From Amoebophrya sp. A120 (Eukaryota > Sar > Dinophyceae > Syndiniales > Amoebophryaceae), in NCBI GenBank assembly GCA_905178155.1, contig CAJINV010000003.1, positions 4,747,863 through 4,811,862 of the forward strand: a stretch of DNA of 64,000 nt, written 5' to 3'. This document shows positions 54,201 through 64,000 of this stretch, piece after piece. The translations under genes and the position numbers were made by a program. The stretch's first letter is position 1, and each line of letters starts with the position of its first letter. The notes under the pieces were generated by a model that was not told where the DNA came from, made no database searches, and worked only from the letters and a program-made list of their open reading frames with translations.

Positions 54201-55009
54201 AGTTCGTCACGCAAGAATGTCAAAAGGTCGGCCCCTAGCATTTCGGCGCTGCGTTTTGCTTTGCCACTTCCAGCCCCGCTGGCGCGACGCGACAGCGAAG
54301 CAAACAGAGTACCAGTCGTTGCGGCTACTGCTGACGATCCCAGTGGAAGAGTCGCGGAAGTTGTACTAGCAGCTTTAATATTGCCTTTCGTCAATGTAGA
54401 AGTAGATGCAGTCTTCTTCATGATGAAGCTTTCTCCGACGACCGTGCCGCTACTAGTACAACCGGGCACGTGAGGTGGAGGAATCATCGTTGCTGACCCA
54501 CTGCCACTGCCTCCCCTCGTTGTACTTGTAGCTCCCTCAGATATAATGCTGTCGTCTTCTATTGCCAGGCTCGAGCGGATAAGGTTTGCCAGGTCTGTAA
54601 GATCGGACTGCGGAGAGGTTCGCAATGCGTCTAACATGTCCGGGGAAACAGTTTCATCCTCAAGAATGATTCGAGACACGTCATTCCGTGCTGTGTGGCC
54701 TCGATCTGCATCCGCGCTTTTGCTCGCAAAAGAAAGGCTGTTGTTGAAAGTGCCGCTCTCGCTTCCGTTTTTTGTTTTCGTGCGGTCGCCAGTCGAGCAA
54801 CTTGCTGCGAGGCTACTTGTTGCAGAGGCAGTAGACGCGCTGGCAGCCACAGAAAAGGGTGCTTTTCGCGCAACAGCCGAGCTAACGTCGTCGTGGTAAG
54901 GCGACGCGGCTAGTATTCCGCGAATCTCGCAGAAACTACCCCACGTCACTGTAGAGCAAAAAAATACCGCCAGCCTCCCACCACCACCTTTCCCTTTGCC
55001 ACGGGCCAT
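51233..55009 (-). CDS. Large orphan with N-terminal signal-like segment, 1,258 aa
   Basis: Single exon, ATG at 55009. A basic Gly-rich start is followed by a hydrophobic stretch (LAVFFCSTVTWGSFC, residues 13-27) that could act as a signal peptide or anchor. Residues 30-270 are Ser/Thr/Ala-rich. A His/Gln/Arg-rich segment is near residues 290-350. A folded middle (about 380-960) is rich in Trp, Tyr and His (for example FWLYVLAHQMQ and VGGHWNYRSDGN). The C-terminal third is charged and coiled-coil-like. No known domain is recognised. If secreted, it could be a surface or host-facing factor, but this is inference. Flanked on both sides by AT-rich spacers. Confidence 0.7.
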   Translation of the reverse strand: MARGKGKGGGGRLAVFFCSTVTWGSFCEIRGILAASPYHDDVSSAVARKAPFSVAASASTASATSSLAASCSTGDRTKTKNGSESGTFNNSLSFASKSADADRGHTARNDVSRIILEDETVSPDMLDALRTSPQSDLTDLANLIRSSLAIEDDSIISEGATSTTRGGSGSGSATMIPPPHVPGCTSSGTVVGESFIMKKTASTSTLTKGNIKAASTTSATLPLGSSAVAATTGTLFASLSRRASGAGSGKAKRSAEMLGADLLTFLRDELARTSHTVEHQSKAHGYMWRDQERQTCMQQCQHHHLLDDRSHSPRKGKQANKHDEHKQHQQLRRRLDAMQSRRKQSIEKYLAGVLDRMADGQQGRERHARAPAAQKKEEQNFLWEAFAHFVYYLEPLYDDAYQHQMATLREHVPQGRQLVRTAKGMQIFDREVSDLFIDALQYLLQNIDWEKRGEAVLREHGNDATRVGLFNGRKLAASGQHNSSPTGTTSASQRHEDDKKYFEENHSEFWLYVLAHQMQTLPHGILMHIGYFGRAWITDDRGRKLVAPVGNNSFRPDDNWQRVLFVGGHWNYRSDGNFSNRALTFRLRDSATRTRLLSDLTQLHQIIAKRDALVRRANDLHDKAVALYQHAGTIGLQKMRKECSAIMGLQTQLEREHYGTLKPAWSQVFSSSVVLPAAILKRMHGPPEQSSASFPTQGAIELLQAPVFHFRRLEKEDAFSVHVHVGAGLSRDETESDRSNKSFPDDEHVPAAAMRYLTSFITMSMHSNLVRKIFPDGAPASSDRNHSSKPCKTGAARPVKQKINQVYLDCYIELEHLDEQQELDGHIGNKLPLVASGTTFPCRFMCKGRDSTFGAAHAGDDDVLGPGNDNQYAEFFLAFPTTNREYFALMAELVHLAVQSGYLDAQTGDDVGDVLTQYMIMDLMLEKSASGEGDGHGEPLTAPAAFLQLLDLPFEVEPTGTDGGEELVGAARDAGEGGSAVADFLARIRAMNREAGARAAKADARTQSLRRDQRKVTKPHKVSKKARTTGGGANKAKLQSDAPSTNFLSSAEDASTRQHSRLSPEEDHSVWTEVQNFMKQLREDRVYRREIRPLLSKRATDRLKMHKLASLIKHLQASFDKTRRELQRGSLVSLDEQKQERLSFVDADFSHTPANHDAGRSTSLSQPPPGIAVESRTMGPRGGSSHATIKTQVFQLQQQLQTHLHDMEEAWKTSCTNLIGKTAVTLITEHGKYKDTTVSLSTAQRIIKRMLDAIVGVA

Positions 55010-56284
55010 CCTATACTATTTGTTGATCAACTAGAAGATGAGTGTCAACATAGAATAAGGCAATAGGAGAGTCAAATCGAAGTTGCTATATCAAAGTGGT
55101 GGAAGCAGGAGCAGAACAAAAACTTGACAGGCCTGCTGCAAGTGCATCATCAATCTTCATCATATCTCTATCTTTCAATTTCGAATCTTCATAGCACACC
55201 ATCACTTGCGCCTAAGAACAGGAGCCCACAATCAAAGTCGTTCTTCTCTCTAGAAGTAAGTAGATCGGATCTATCAACATATCGACGGCGAGCAGTTGGA
55301 GCGCGTGTCACGTCAATATTTATTTGGTGGCCTTTTGTATCTCCTCTACCCTTTGCAAATTCAATTCCACGAAGAGATCGTCTCCTTTGGCAAGAGCAGG
55401 CGTGGCGTATCACACCGGATATGAAAGCAGAACTCACGTTGACGTGTCGAGTTGCATGAATGGGAATCTGAATGCACAATGCATGATCTTGATCTTCGTC
55501 GAATGGATTGCTGTTCCGTCATTCGAAAACAAAAGGCAGAAGAACGAAACGAATGCAGATCTAACCGAATGTTACATAAATTTGAACAATCGACACAACA
55601 AGAGCATTGGGGAGCAGACAAACAAATACGGCGAACGACAAAGAAAAGGCATTTCGTAGCTCCGAAAGGCGAGCTACTTCGACATACCACAATGCTGGAA
55701 AATTTCTGATTCTCGGAGAATGAATGAAGAAACCAAAATACTGATTTACTGAAATGGCTCGGGTTGCCGAAAATACCCACAACAAAAAGTTTGATCACCC
55801 TTACCCTATCGAGTGACGTAAGCAAGTGAAGAATGACACCAAGTTGTGGATTTTCGTGCGACAAAACACTTGCGCGAAATACTACGGAGGGGAAGCTTCT
55901 TTATCAGACCGTGCCAGATATTATCAATTCCAATACACAGAAATGAGTCTAAGTATGTACAAAAATACATGAAAATCAAAAATATTTTCAAGAGCCGGCT
56001 CCAGTACGAAGAAGGAGCTCGGTGCTACACGAAACAACATTCTTCCCTCTTTACTTAAAGTCTGAACACAGCTGAGCTGTAGCGCCACGAAGAATCAGTA
56101 GGGGCTGAGAGTTTTGTTTTCCTTTTCGAGAACACTATGCGTATGTCGTTGCTGTTTTAGACATTGACGGTTACGGACTTCCGCTTTCCTTTCCCACTCG
56201 CTAAAAAAACGCGAGTAGAGCTCGATGTAGAGTTTAAGAAACATCAACGCACATCAAGCCCTAGGAAAGTACGGGACTCGCTCC
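55010..56284. other. Intergenic spacer, 1.3 kb
   Basis: AT-rich; short frames on both strands without support. No repeat, RNA gene or regulatory motif recognised. Confidence 0.5.
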
Positions 56285-59200
56285 CTACCCGGTGAGTGTC
56301 TTGCAGGCGGTGCGTATTTCCGCCATGGAAAACCAGTCTGTGACGGCCTCGCCCGTGTCTTCGCCGGCACGGCACCGACGAAAACCGCTGTCGCAGTTTC
56401 CAGTGGTTGATTTCCGCAGGACGGTTTCTGCCAGGTGAGACGAGAGCAGGCGCTCCTTGACTGCAACCAGCAGTGCGAAGCGCTTGTCCGCGCGCTCACG
56501 ACAGAGCGTGGTAGCGGACGGCTCCGAGGTTGTACTAGTTCCGCCTGGGGAAGAGGGAGATTTCGACGCGTCCTTGCTCTCCGTTTCGTCGTCGGCGGAG
56601 CCGCTGCTTGGTTCAGCTGTGGCCTCTGTTGTATCGGTCCAGAAAACCGAGAAGACTGAGCTGAAAAAGTCTTCCTCTGGTGGTGGCGAGCTGACAACAG
56701 TTGGCTTCGACTTTGCCACCGGCGTGCTGGTGCCGCTGGTCTGCTCCTTACCGGCTGCGCTACTTCCGCCTGACGACACATCCGTGGTCTCGCCGTCGTT
56801 AGAGGTGGACGGGGTGGAGGTACTGGCAGCGCACTTGTCACCGTGGTACATTTTGCTAAGCTCCCGAAAGTTTTTTCGTACCATGCTGGCGCCGCGAGCC
56901 TGTTTCTGCTGCGACGTGAGGCCCTGCAGGCAAAACAACTCCGCAAACGTGATCGGATCTGGACCCACGGGCGCGCCTTTTTTACCGGCCTTGTTGCCGG
57001 GACCGGCCGCGCCATTATTTGCACCCGATTTATTATTGCTCTGTTTTGCACCGCCGGAGGCGTTTGCTCCGCCGTTCCTTGAGCCTGTCGAAGCACCGTC
57101 TTGACCACCTCCGTTTGATGCTGAACCGGGCTCCTCCTCCGCCAGGTTGTAAAACTGACTGTACACGAGGAAGAAGAACTTTTCGTAGGGCTGCGTCACA
57201 TACTGGCTCCAATACATCTCCGGATAGTGCATGATGTAGGGCCGGTACAGGCTCCACAGGATCTGCCGGTACTCGGCGTCTTTCCGCAGCTGCTTGTTTT
57301 CGTACCGCTTGTCGCTTTTTTCGACCAAGTCAAACACCGTGGCCAAAAGCGGCGCCAGCACAACGCCACCCAGATACCTCCGGTCAAAATTCAGCGCGCC
57401 AGAAAGCCAACGTGTGGACAGTTCTCGGCGCCGCTCGACTAGGCTCCGGAGCGACTCTTGGCACTCCTGAAAGATTTTCGGCTCCCCTTCGCTCGAGTCA
57501 TCTGTTTTAGTGCTCTTGTTGTCTATCACAGTCCACTTCGGAAACTCGAACTCGCTCGCCCAGGTGCACTCAGTCACAAGAACAGGCGGAGAGGCTGCAG
57601 GTGCCGTTCCATTTTTCGCACTAGCAGACACTGTGGTCGTCGTACTGCTCCCCCGGTGCGGATAGGCGGAAAAATCCGCCTCCCTCTTGCCTTTTGAATT
57701 CGGCGGCAGGAAGTGCTCGGCAGCCCAGATCAAATTTTCGATCACTGACCGGTCTGCATCCGATAATGCTGCAGAGGAACGAACTGGCGACGCACTACTT
57801 GTTTCTTCGCCTCCTCCGCCTTGTTTTTGTGCTTCTTGGTTTGTGGCTTTTTTCTTCTTGTTGTTATTCTTCTTCTTTCGTCCCGGCTGCACGGAGGCGT
57901 CTTTCATCTCGTTCGTGCCAGCGTCTGAAGAAGTTCGCAGCAGCTCTGTTTGTCTGTAATGCGCGATTGCGCGCTTCCACCAGCGCGCGGCCGCATCTTC
58001 GTCATCGCGACCCAATTCGTCCTGCACGAATACGGGAAAGTGCCCCGGCAGACATTTGAAGACGCGCTGCGCCCCAACCGCGTGTAGCTGTTTCGTGGTG
58101 GGGTTCGGAACAAATAGCTGCTCCGAATCTTCTTCCTCGCCGTCCGTCCCCGCAGCATCGCCTGTCGTGCCACGTTTGTTTTTATCCAGATCGAGCTCGT
58201 CCTCGCTGTCCTCCTCAGCCTTGCTCTTTTTGTGGAAGTCCTCGGCTTTTTTCTTCGCTTCGTCCACCGCTTTCGTCCGAACGCGGCCAACAATCTTGTA
58301 AGTCGGCCGCCCCATCACCTTCTGCTGCGCGGCCTCCAGCTTTTCCTCCCCGATGTCGGAGGGAAAAACCACTTGCTGCGAGGAGGAAAAACCACCTGCT
58401 GCACCTGTCTTCTTGTTCGCCGACGCGGAAATTTTGATCCACTTCTCGTCCTCGCAACTCAGCAGCCGCCGGCACCCGCTCAGCGGCACCTGGTTGGTCC
58501 ACATTTCCCGCTCGGCGTCCGGGATGTCGGTGTATTTAGCGAATTTCGTCTCGTCGTCCGGAGGTGGATCTTGATCTTCGTCTTCGGGGGGTGACGACTT
58601 CTTGAAGAACATGTTTTCGAAACCCTCGACGTCGTTCACCATCTCCCAGTTCCCGTCGTGGCAGTAGAGGCGCTCGATGGAGCTCAGGTCCGTTTGCACC
58701 GTGGGGCGCCGCGTGTCGGACCGCACAAAGTCCGGTACCGGACAGGAGGGCGCGATCCACTGGCCGTGCTCCACAAACACCACGGGCTGCGTCCGCCCGT
58801 TGTTCTTGGTCCGCATGGTTTGGAAGGGCTTGCCCGGAGGATGGAAGTAGGTGCCGCTGTAGGTCCGCAGGTTCCCGTCGCGGAACTCGTCCAGCAGGCA
58901 GCTGGACTGGTGCACGCAGGCCAGCGGGTCGAACTGCGACCACACGCCGTCCTTCTCGCAACTCAGGACCTGCTTGTGCCGCAGCAAGGCGTCGCGGAAG
59001 TCGCCGGCACACTCGAACCGCAGGTCGGACCCGTACGCGACCTCATGCTTGCGCCACTGCCGCGTGCCGTCCGGCAGGTCCACCGGCTCCTCCTCGTCAA
59101 ATTCATCTTCTTGTTCGTCCTGCGAGTCAGGCTCGTGGTCGTGGTTGTTATCTACGGTCGTGGAGGTTGTACTACTCTTCATGTGGTCCTCTCTCTTCCG

Positions 59201-61760
59201 CTTCGCCTTGTCTTTGGTGAAGAACGTACGGTAGAACTGCTCGTCGCGAACGATGCGCATGTTGTACTTCGTGTCCAGTTATGCATTGCAAATATGTCTG
59301 GGTCTGGAAGGTTGCAACTTGTGATGCTGCCTTTGGATTCTACACAGAATCTGTGTTGCATGATCAGCAGAAAAGGCCCTGTCTTTGCTACGCGGGGAGG
59401 GCATTTCTCGTGCAGTATAGGCGTCAGAAAGTCCTCAAAAAATCTGTGATGCTAGGGCATGCATCACAAACATCATGGGTCATGCAGAATGTGCATGACA
59501 GGCGCTGCATTCTTCCAGACCCAGACATATTTGCATTTGATACCAGTTCTCCTTCCACCTGGTCGTTGATAATGCTGTCGATTCCGGGGCAAAAGACCGT
59601 GGCAAGGCGCTCCTTTTCCTTTTCGCTCTCCTCCAGCTCGCGCTGGCGGCGCTCCTCCTGCTCCCGCCGCCGCTGCCGGCGCCACTCGCGGTCCTCCGCT
59701 TCTTGCTGTCGCTCGTACTCCTCATCCTCCATGTACTCGTATTCGTCGTGTTCCCCGGTGAAAAAGTTCTTGTACGAACGCCGATTGGCTCCCCCATCTT
59801 CGCCCGTGGCATTTTCATCATGTTCGTCCGCGGAGTTGCCACTACCCTCGCTGTCGTCATCATGTCCGCTTGTGCTGGCGCTCTTTTCGCTCTTGTTATC
59901 GCCTTCTTTATTTCCAGACTTCTTCGATTTCTCCCCCGTGCTTTTCGCCGCGGAGTCTGCGGCCTCATCGTCAATGTCTTCCTCTGCAGCAAAAAACTGG
60001 GCGCGGAGGATGAAGTCCTTCCACTCCCCTGCGGAACAGCCGCCGGCGGCTTTGCTTTCTTTTGTAGATACAGTTGTACTGCTCCCTCCAGATAGGTAAT
60101 TTACGGCTGAGTCGTAGTATCCGAACAGACTACATGACTTCACCACACTCGTTCTGCTCTTCATCTTCTTGTTGCTGCTTGTTCCTTTGGAGGTGGACTT
60201 ACTGGCGCCACTTGAAGATGCACCAGCTGCACCTGGCGTCGCCTTCCGCCAGCGGCCCGGCTTCATGCTCCAACCGGTGTAGGTCTCAGCCCAAGCGGCC
60301 AAGCTCAAGGAGGCGAGCAGTCCCTTACCTTGGTTCACCGCCGTATAATAGAGTTCTGAGGACCCGTCCAGAACGAATGAGCCTCCGAGATTGTAGAACC
60401 AAGTATCGATACTGCCAAGCTGCTGCCATGGCAGTAAGAGGTCCACGCGCACCTCTTCGTAGGTGTAACTAAACAGCTCGCCGAACGACATGGACGTTGC
60501 AGCCACACCAGGAAGATCTGCGCCGGAATACAAACTGGCGAGCGAGGAGGACAGCCAGTAGTACGGACCAACAAACGGCATGGCGCACACCGTGAGTACT
60601 TGGGCGGGTATGTAGACACCGAGGAGATAGGTGAAAGCCTTGACGAAGCAAAAAATCGTGTGCACAACAGAACCGACCATTCCGCTCCCGAGCACAAGAA
60701 AATGCGTTGCCACGACCGTGACTTTCGCCGCGAGCAGGATTGCCGCTAGACACACCCGTCCAAGTAGGCCATACCGCCAAAAGACCCCATGCAAGACGGC
60801 GGCCGTGACGCAAATCTCGAAAAGGAATAGAAGGGCCGTCAGCTTCGGCCGCGTGTGATGTGGCGTTTCAACTAAAGACGCTTGTCCTTCTTCCGAGCGG
60901 CCCTCGTCCGCTGTTGCAGCGGCCGCGGCGTTTCGAAGGAGAGCGGACGGAGCTGCTGCAGTCGTCGGTGTGGCGGCAGGGGAGGCCTGTTGCGAACTTG
61001 GCGACTTCATCGCAGCTGTCGTGCTGCTGGCGGTCGGCTTTTCCTTCTTCTTCCAAAAGTTCGTGTTTGAGGACGAGGAAGATCCTCTCAACTTGCTTTC
61101 GATGCGTTTTTGCAAAAACTGGAACAGCTGACCTAGTCGCTCCTTGCCGGGCGAATAGACACAGTTTCGGAGGATGTGGTCCCAAGAGTGGCGAGACGCT
61201 CGATACTTCCTCGAAAGGCGGTTCTCTGTCACGACGCGGAAACCGAAGGTCAGGACTGCGAGCACGAGTGCGCGAAGCCCGAGCACCACAACCGGCAATT
61301 TCTTCATAGCCGCAAATGCGCAGAATTGGATAAATGTTGCTGCCTCGCCAGAAAAAACTCTTAGTCTGCTTTTGTAGCTCGGGCCGACAAGAGCGACGTC
61401 CTTGTCATCACGGCACTCTGCTGCACGGCCTGATTCAAGAGACGCAGCACCAGCGGATGTAGCATCAGCCAACCTGCTTCCCGGAGGTCGTGGTGAGGGA
61501 GTCAACACTGTCGTCTTTTTTCCCCCGCCAGAACCGGTCGTGTGCTTCGACGGTGGTGCATTTCGATCCTCTTGGTCGCTGCCGACGTGGTCTATCCTCG
61601 CCGAAGCTCCTCCTGCTGGTTCCCGAAAGAGCCAGCTGCGCACTCGACACAACATGGAAAGGGAGGGTGAGCGCACGATTGGAAGTTTTTTACGCGAACC
61701 AGTGCCTGCTGCGGGGGTTGATGCAGTGGATCTCTTGTCGACGTCTACCGGGGAACCCAT
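56285..61760 (-). CDS. Multi-pass membrane protein with Cys-rich sushi-like module, 1,735 aa
   Basis: Two exons, 61760-59543 and 59274-56285, total 5,208 bases (1,736 codons), joined across an insertion-like intron (GEL|DTKYN). ATG at 61760. Hydrophobic segments lie near residues 150-180 and as a cluster at about 295-400, suggesting several membrane passes. Then comes a Lys/Ser linker, an acidic Ser-rich tract and a highly charged Glu/Arg coiled coil (about residues 665-720). Exon 2 contains a Cys-rich region starting with YGSDLRFEC and SCEKDGVWSQFDPLAC, the spacing of a sushi/CCP module, then further Cys-containing repeats (RRLLSCEDEKW, RVFKCLPGHFPVF) and low-complexity linkers. Probably a surface or endomembrane protein; topology and function unknown. 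Confidence 0.75.
59275..59542 (-). mobile_element. Introner-like intron, 268 bases
   Basis: Direct repeat CCAGT (59275-59279 and 59543-59547, one base longer if the next T is counted). Near-perfect terminal inverted repeats of about 27 bases run from GCAAATATGTCTGGG to CCCAGACATATTTGC. The interior has GCATGCATCACAAAC and TTGCATGAT motifs like the other insertions. Precise excision fuses two long frames exactly in phase. None of the possible junctions is GT-AG. Confidence 0.88.
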
Positions 61761-62683
61761 ACTGCGAAAGCCCTTATTTGTTCACCAGTTTCGTCACAAA
61801 GTAGAGGTCGACTTGTAGAGGTAGTCGTCGGGCAATCGCGCAGCGCGTCGTGCTCTTGTCGCTCTTCCTGGAATTCAACTGTCGTGAATTTTCACGATGA
61901 AGCACCTGGTACTGGTCGCTTCAGCATGTTTTCAAATGATTTCTTGGAAATTTGAAGTTCTACCTGATAATGAAAATGAAACTGCGGAAAGGGAAGACAT
62001 TAAATTGAGGGGGGATCAGAGCCGGACATGGATACCGGTGGGTAGTTCAATCAATAGAGCTCGAAAAGTATCGGCAGGGGACCGACCAACCAAACTAAAA
62101 CTCAAAAAGAGGGTCGTCAGCGCACGGCGAAATGAAAACGAAAAAAGTACAAGTATTCGGAAAAATCAGGGGTTACTTGGAAGAATGGGTGGGCCAGACG
62201 AAACTACTTCTAGGTGGGATTGATATGAGTGGACTGTGGAGCGTAACAGCGATCAGTCGGGAATCCAATTTGATTTGTCAGAATCAGAGACAGAGAGAAG
62301 GAGAACCAATCGGACGTCAACCGTTTTATCATGGTAGCATGAGTAAAGGTATTTTACGTCTCCGGATGACTATAGTACTTACAGCACATTTTGACCATCT
62401 TCTGTGATAACCTGCGGAACAGATTGTGATGTGTGTGTCGAAAATCGTCGTTGATCTTTTTCAGCAGCTACAGGTCCCTTTCGTCGAATTGAAAGATTGA
62501 CAGGCATCTCGAAAGTTTAGCGAACAGCCAAATTATAGCCACTCACGTGCTCACTTGGACCACATGGTGCGGGTTCCAAAGGTGGTAGGTTTTGACTGTA
62601 AACTTTGATCCTGTGTTCGTGGACACCCGAGTCAAGGGCATATCTCTTCTTCATTGCCGACTACATTCAATCTCGAATGGGCA
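61761..62683. other. Intergenic spacer
   Basis: About 920 bases between the partial right-edge gene and the membrane protein. No supported gene. Confidence 0.5.
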
Positions 62684-64000
62684 CTAGCTCCCCATCGGAA
62701 CAACGTTTCCTTCCTCCTCAACTACTGGACCTGTGGGTGCCTTTGGCGTCCCGTGCATCGCTTTTTTCGCGCTGGTAACCGGGCCCTTGTTGAGTGCCAA
62801 GTCCAGCGCATCTCGTTTTACTTTGAGCCGCTCCAAAGAGCGCAGCATCTCCTTGGGTGGCGGTGGGTAGTCCCAAATGGCGAAGTACTTCGGTTTTCCC
62901 CCAAAATCATTGGCGGTCTTGAAGATTCCCTTGAAGTTATCCCCAAACACGCCGTCCCCGTGTCCATCTGCTATGTCGTGCTCCAGAACGCCGGGACCCA
63001 TCGGGAAGGGTGCGTATTTCTCCGCGAGCGGGGCCGGGAGCTCCGTTACCGCCTCTACTGCTTGGCAGACCATTGGGTGCTGAGTAAAACAGGTGCGCAG
63101 AACCCCGACCATGCTATTTTCTAGTGTTTCACGTGAATCTGATGCTGATGATCATGATCATGTGCAGCCGAAACTGAAACAACTTACTACTACATCGTCG
63201 TTTGCGAAGTCGAGGCTTTCAGCCCCCACCTGGTCCAGGTTCTCGCTCGTCTTTTCTTCTTTTACAGAAAGGGAACGATAATCTATTGCAAGAGCCACGA
63301 GACGTTGAAACGAGCTAACACTGACCTGTTTCGTTTTGAACCCTTATAGAAGCTGCACGAAGATACATCAGACAGCCCAGCGTTGTAAACCCGACGACCT
63401 GACGAGTACGAACTTCAACTTGTACGGGAGCGCCGCGTACCACGATACCACCACCAGCCCACATTTATTGAGAAAGTCGTAAAACCGATAGAGTGACAAG
63501 CTTAAGCACTTACGTAAGCCCCGATCTTCACAGAACAGCAGATGAAAGCTACCTGCTCTACTTTTCGTCGCCCCACAAGCTGGAATAGATGAAAGTGCCG
63601 AGCCATTTGTTCGAGGGGCCTAGTTAAGTAAATGTCAGTGTCTTCGAAGATGCTCCCCGTTTACATTCATTAGTACACGGACATGAGGCAGCACAGGTCC
63701 TCGCTTGCAGAGCAATACGTTGTCGAAATTGTACAACAATTGACGTGAGCAACAACATTCATTTAGTTGCTATTGGTTTTCAGGCCAACTTCGCAACTTG
63801 ATCGAGTTCCGCCGCAAACCACTGCGACAGTTCTTCTGTGAACATTTCAGGCACGGCCCGTTCCGAGCGATGTACTGCCGACCAAAACGAGAGTTTGCAG
63901 TTTTCGCCCGATTGCCGTCGTTGAAGTACCTCGGCAAGCACGTCAACGTGAGCCTGGCCGCACTCTTCCACGCTCTGCATACCGGTTCCCGGAACGTTCC
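62684..64000 (-). CDS. 3' part of a multi-exon gene, truncated by the window edge
   Basis: Exons readable from the right: a coding stretch 64000 to about 63787, a 66-base exon 63579-63514, exon 63325-63188 (46 codons) and terminal exon 63079-62684. The last three junctions are GT-AG, phase 0, with GTAAGT donors at two of them, so these introns (188 and 108 bases) look conventional. The first donor (near 63787) is uncertain. The protein contains an aromatic segment (KYFAIWDYPPPP) and an acidic, Gly/Asp-rich one (DGHGDGVFGDN). No family recognised; the N-terminus is outside the window. Confidence 0.6.

Noticed and set aside
59424-59542. C-terminal tail of about 40 residues on the upstream membrane-protein ORF
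   Set aside because: It is translation of the introner; the two halves join in frame when the element is removed.
1-64000. CRISPR arrays, bacterial operons, insertion sequences, ribosome binding sites
   Set aside because: Spliced eukaryotic genes throughout; no regularly spaced direct repeats or prokaryotic signals were seen.

Overview
The window looks like nuclear DNA of a protist alveolate, most likely a dinoflagellate-type genome and perhaps a parasitic syndinian such as Amoebophrya. The evidence is large orphan proteins, spliced genes, strand-polarised gene blocks, and introns that look like inserted elements (short direct repeat, terminal inverted repeats, no GT-AG at the ends). The taxonomic call is an inference; no organelle, rRNA or spliced-leader gene supports it.

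Layout: every gene I can support from about 1.6 to 25.7 kb is on the + strand, and every gene from 32.1 to 64 kb is on the - strand. The two arrays converge on a 6.4-kb gene-free strand-switch region (25.7-32.1 kb). Inside it lies a 1.2-kb AT-rich island (30732-31956) that almost lacks the dinucleotide GC while keeping CG.

Left block (+): an unresolved coding segment (1.6-2.2 kb), a 3' exon or gene ending at 3301, a 3-exon gene (4763-6893, 482 aa), a continuous 1,874-codon orphan ORF (8577-14201), an 8-exon gene that I assembled by matching splice phases (16600-24171, about 1,620 aa) and a Lys/Ala/Pro-rich histone-H1-like protein (25259-25708). Introns and spacers here carry a recurrent hairpin, GTAACG-NN-CGTTAC.

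Right block (-): an IQ-motif (calmodulin-binding) protein, a helical TPR-like protein, a short-chain dehydrogenase-like gene lacking the catalytic Tyr, a SENP8/DEN1-type deneddylase, a SAM-methyltransferase-like protein, a Phe-Gly/Pro-rich protein, an eight-repeat propeller-like protein, a 4-TM protein, a large secreted orphan, a 1,735-aa membrane protein with a sushi-like module, and the 3' part of a further gene running off the right edge. Four introns in this block are introner-like insertions. They share a TGCATSACAAA-type internal motif, and in three of them removing one insertion plus one repeat copy restores the frame exactly.

The genes do not form an obvious pathway. The main biology is genome architecture: convergent arrays, a GC-dinucleotide-free boundary island, and at least two styles of mobile or structured introns. 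Exon coordinates were derived by eye from splice phases and have no transcript support.
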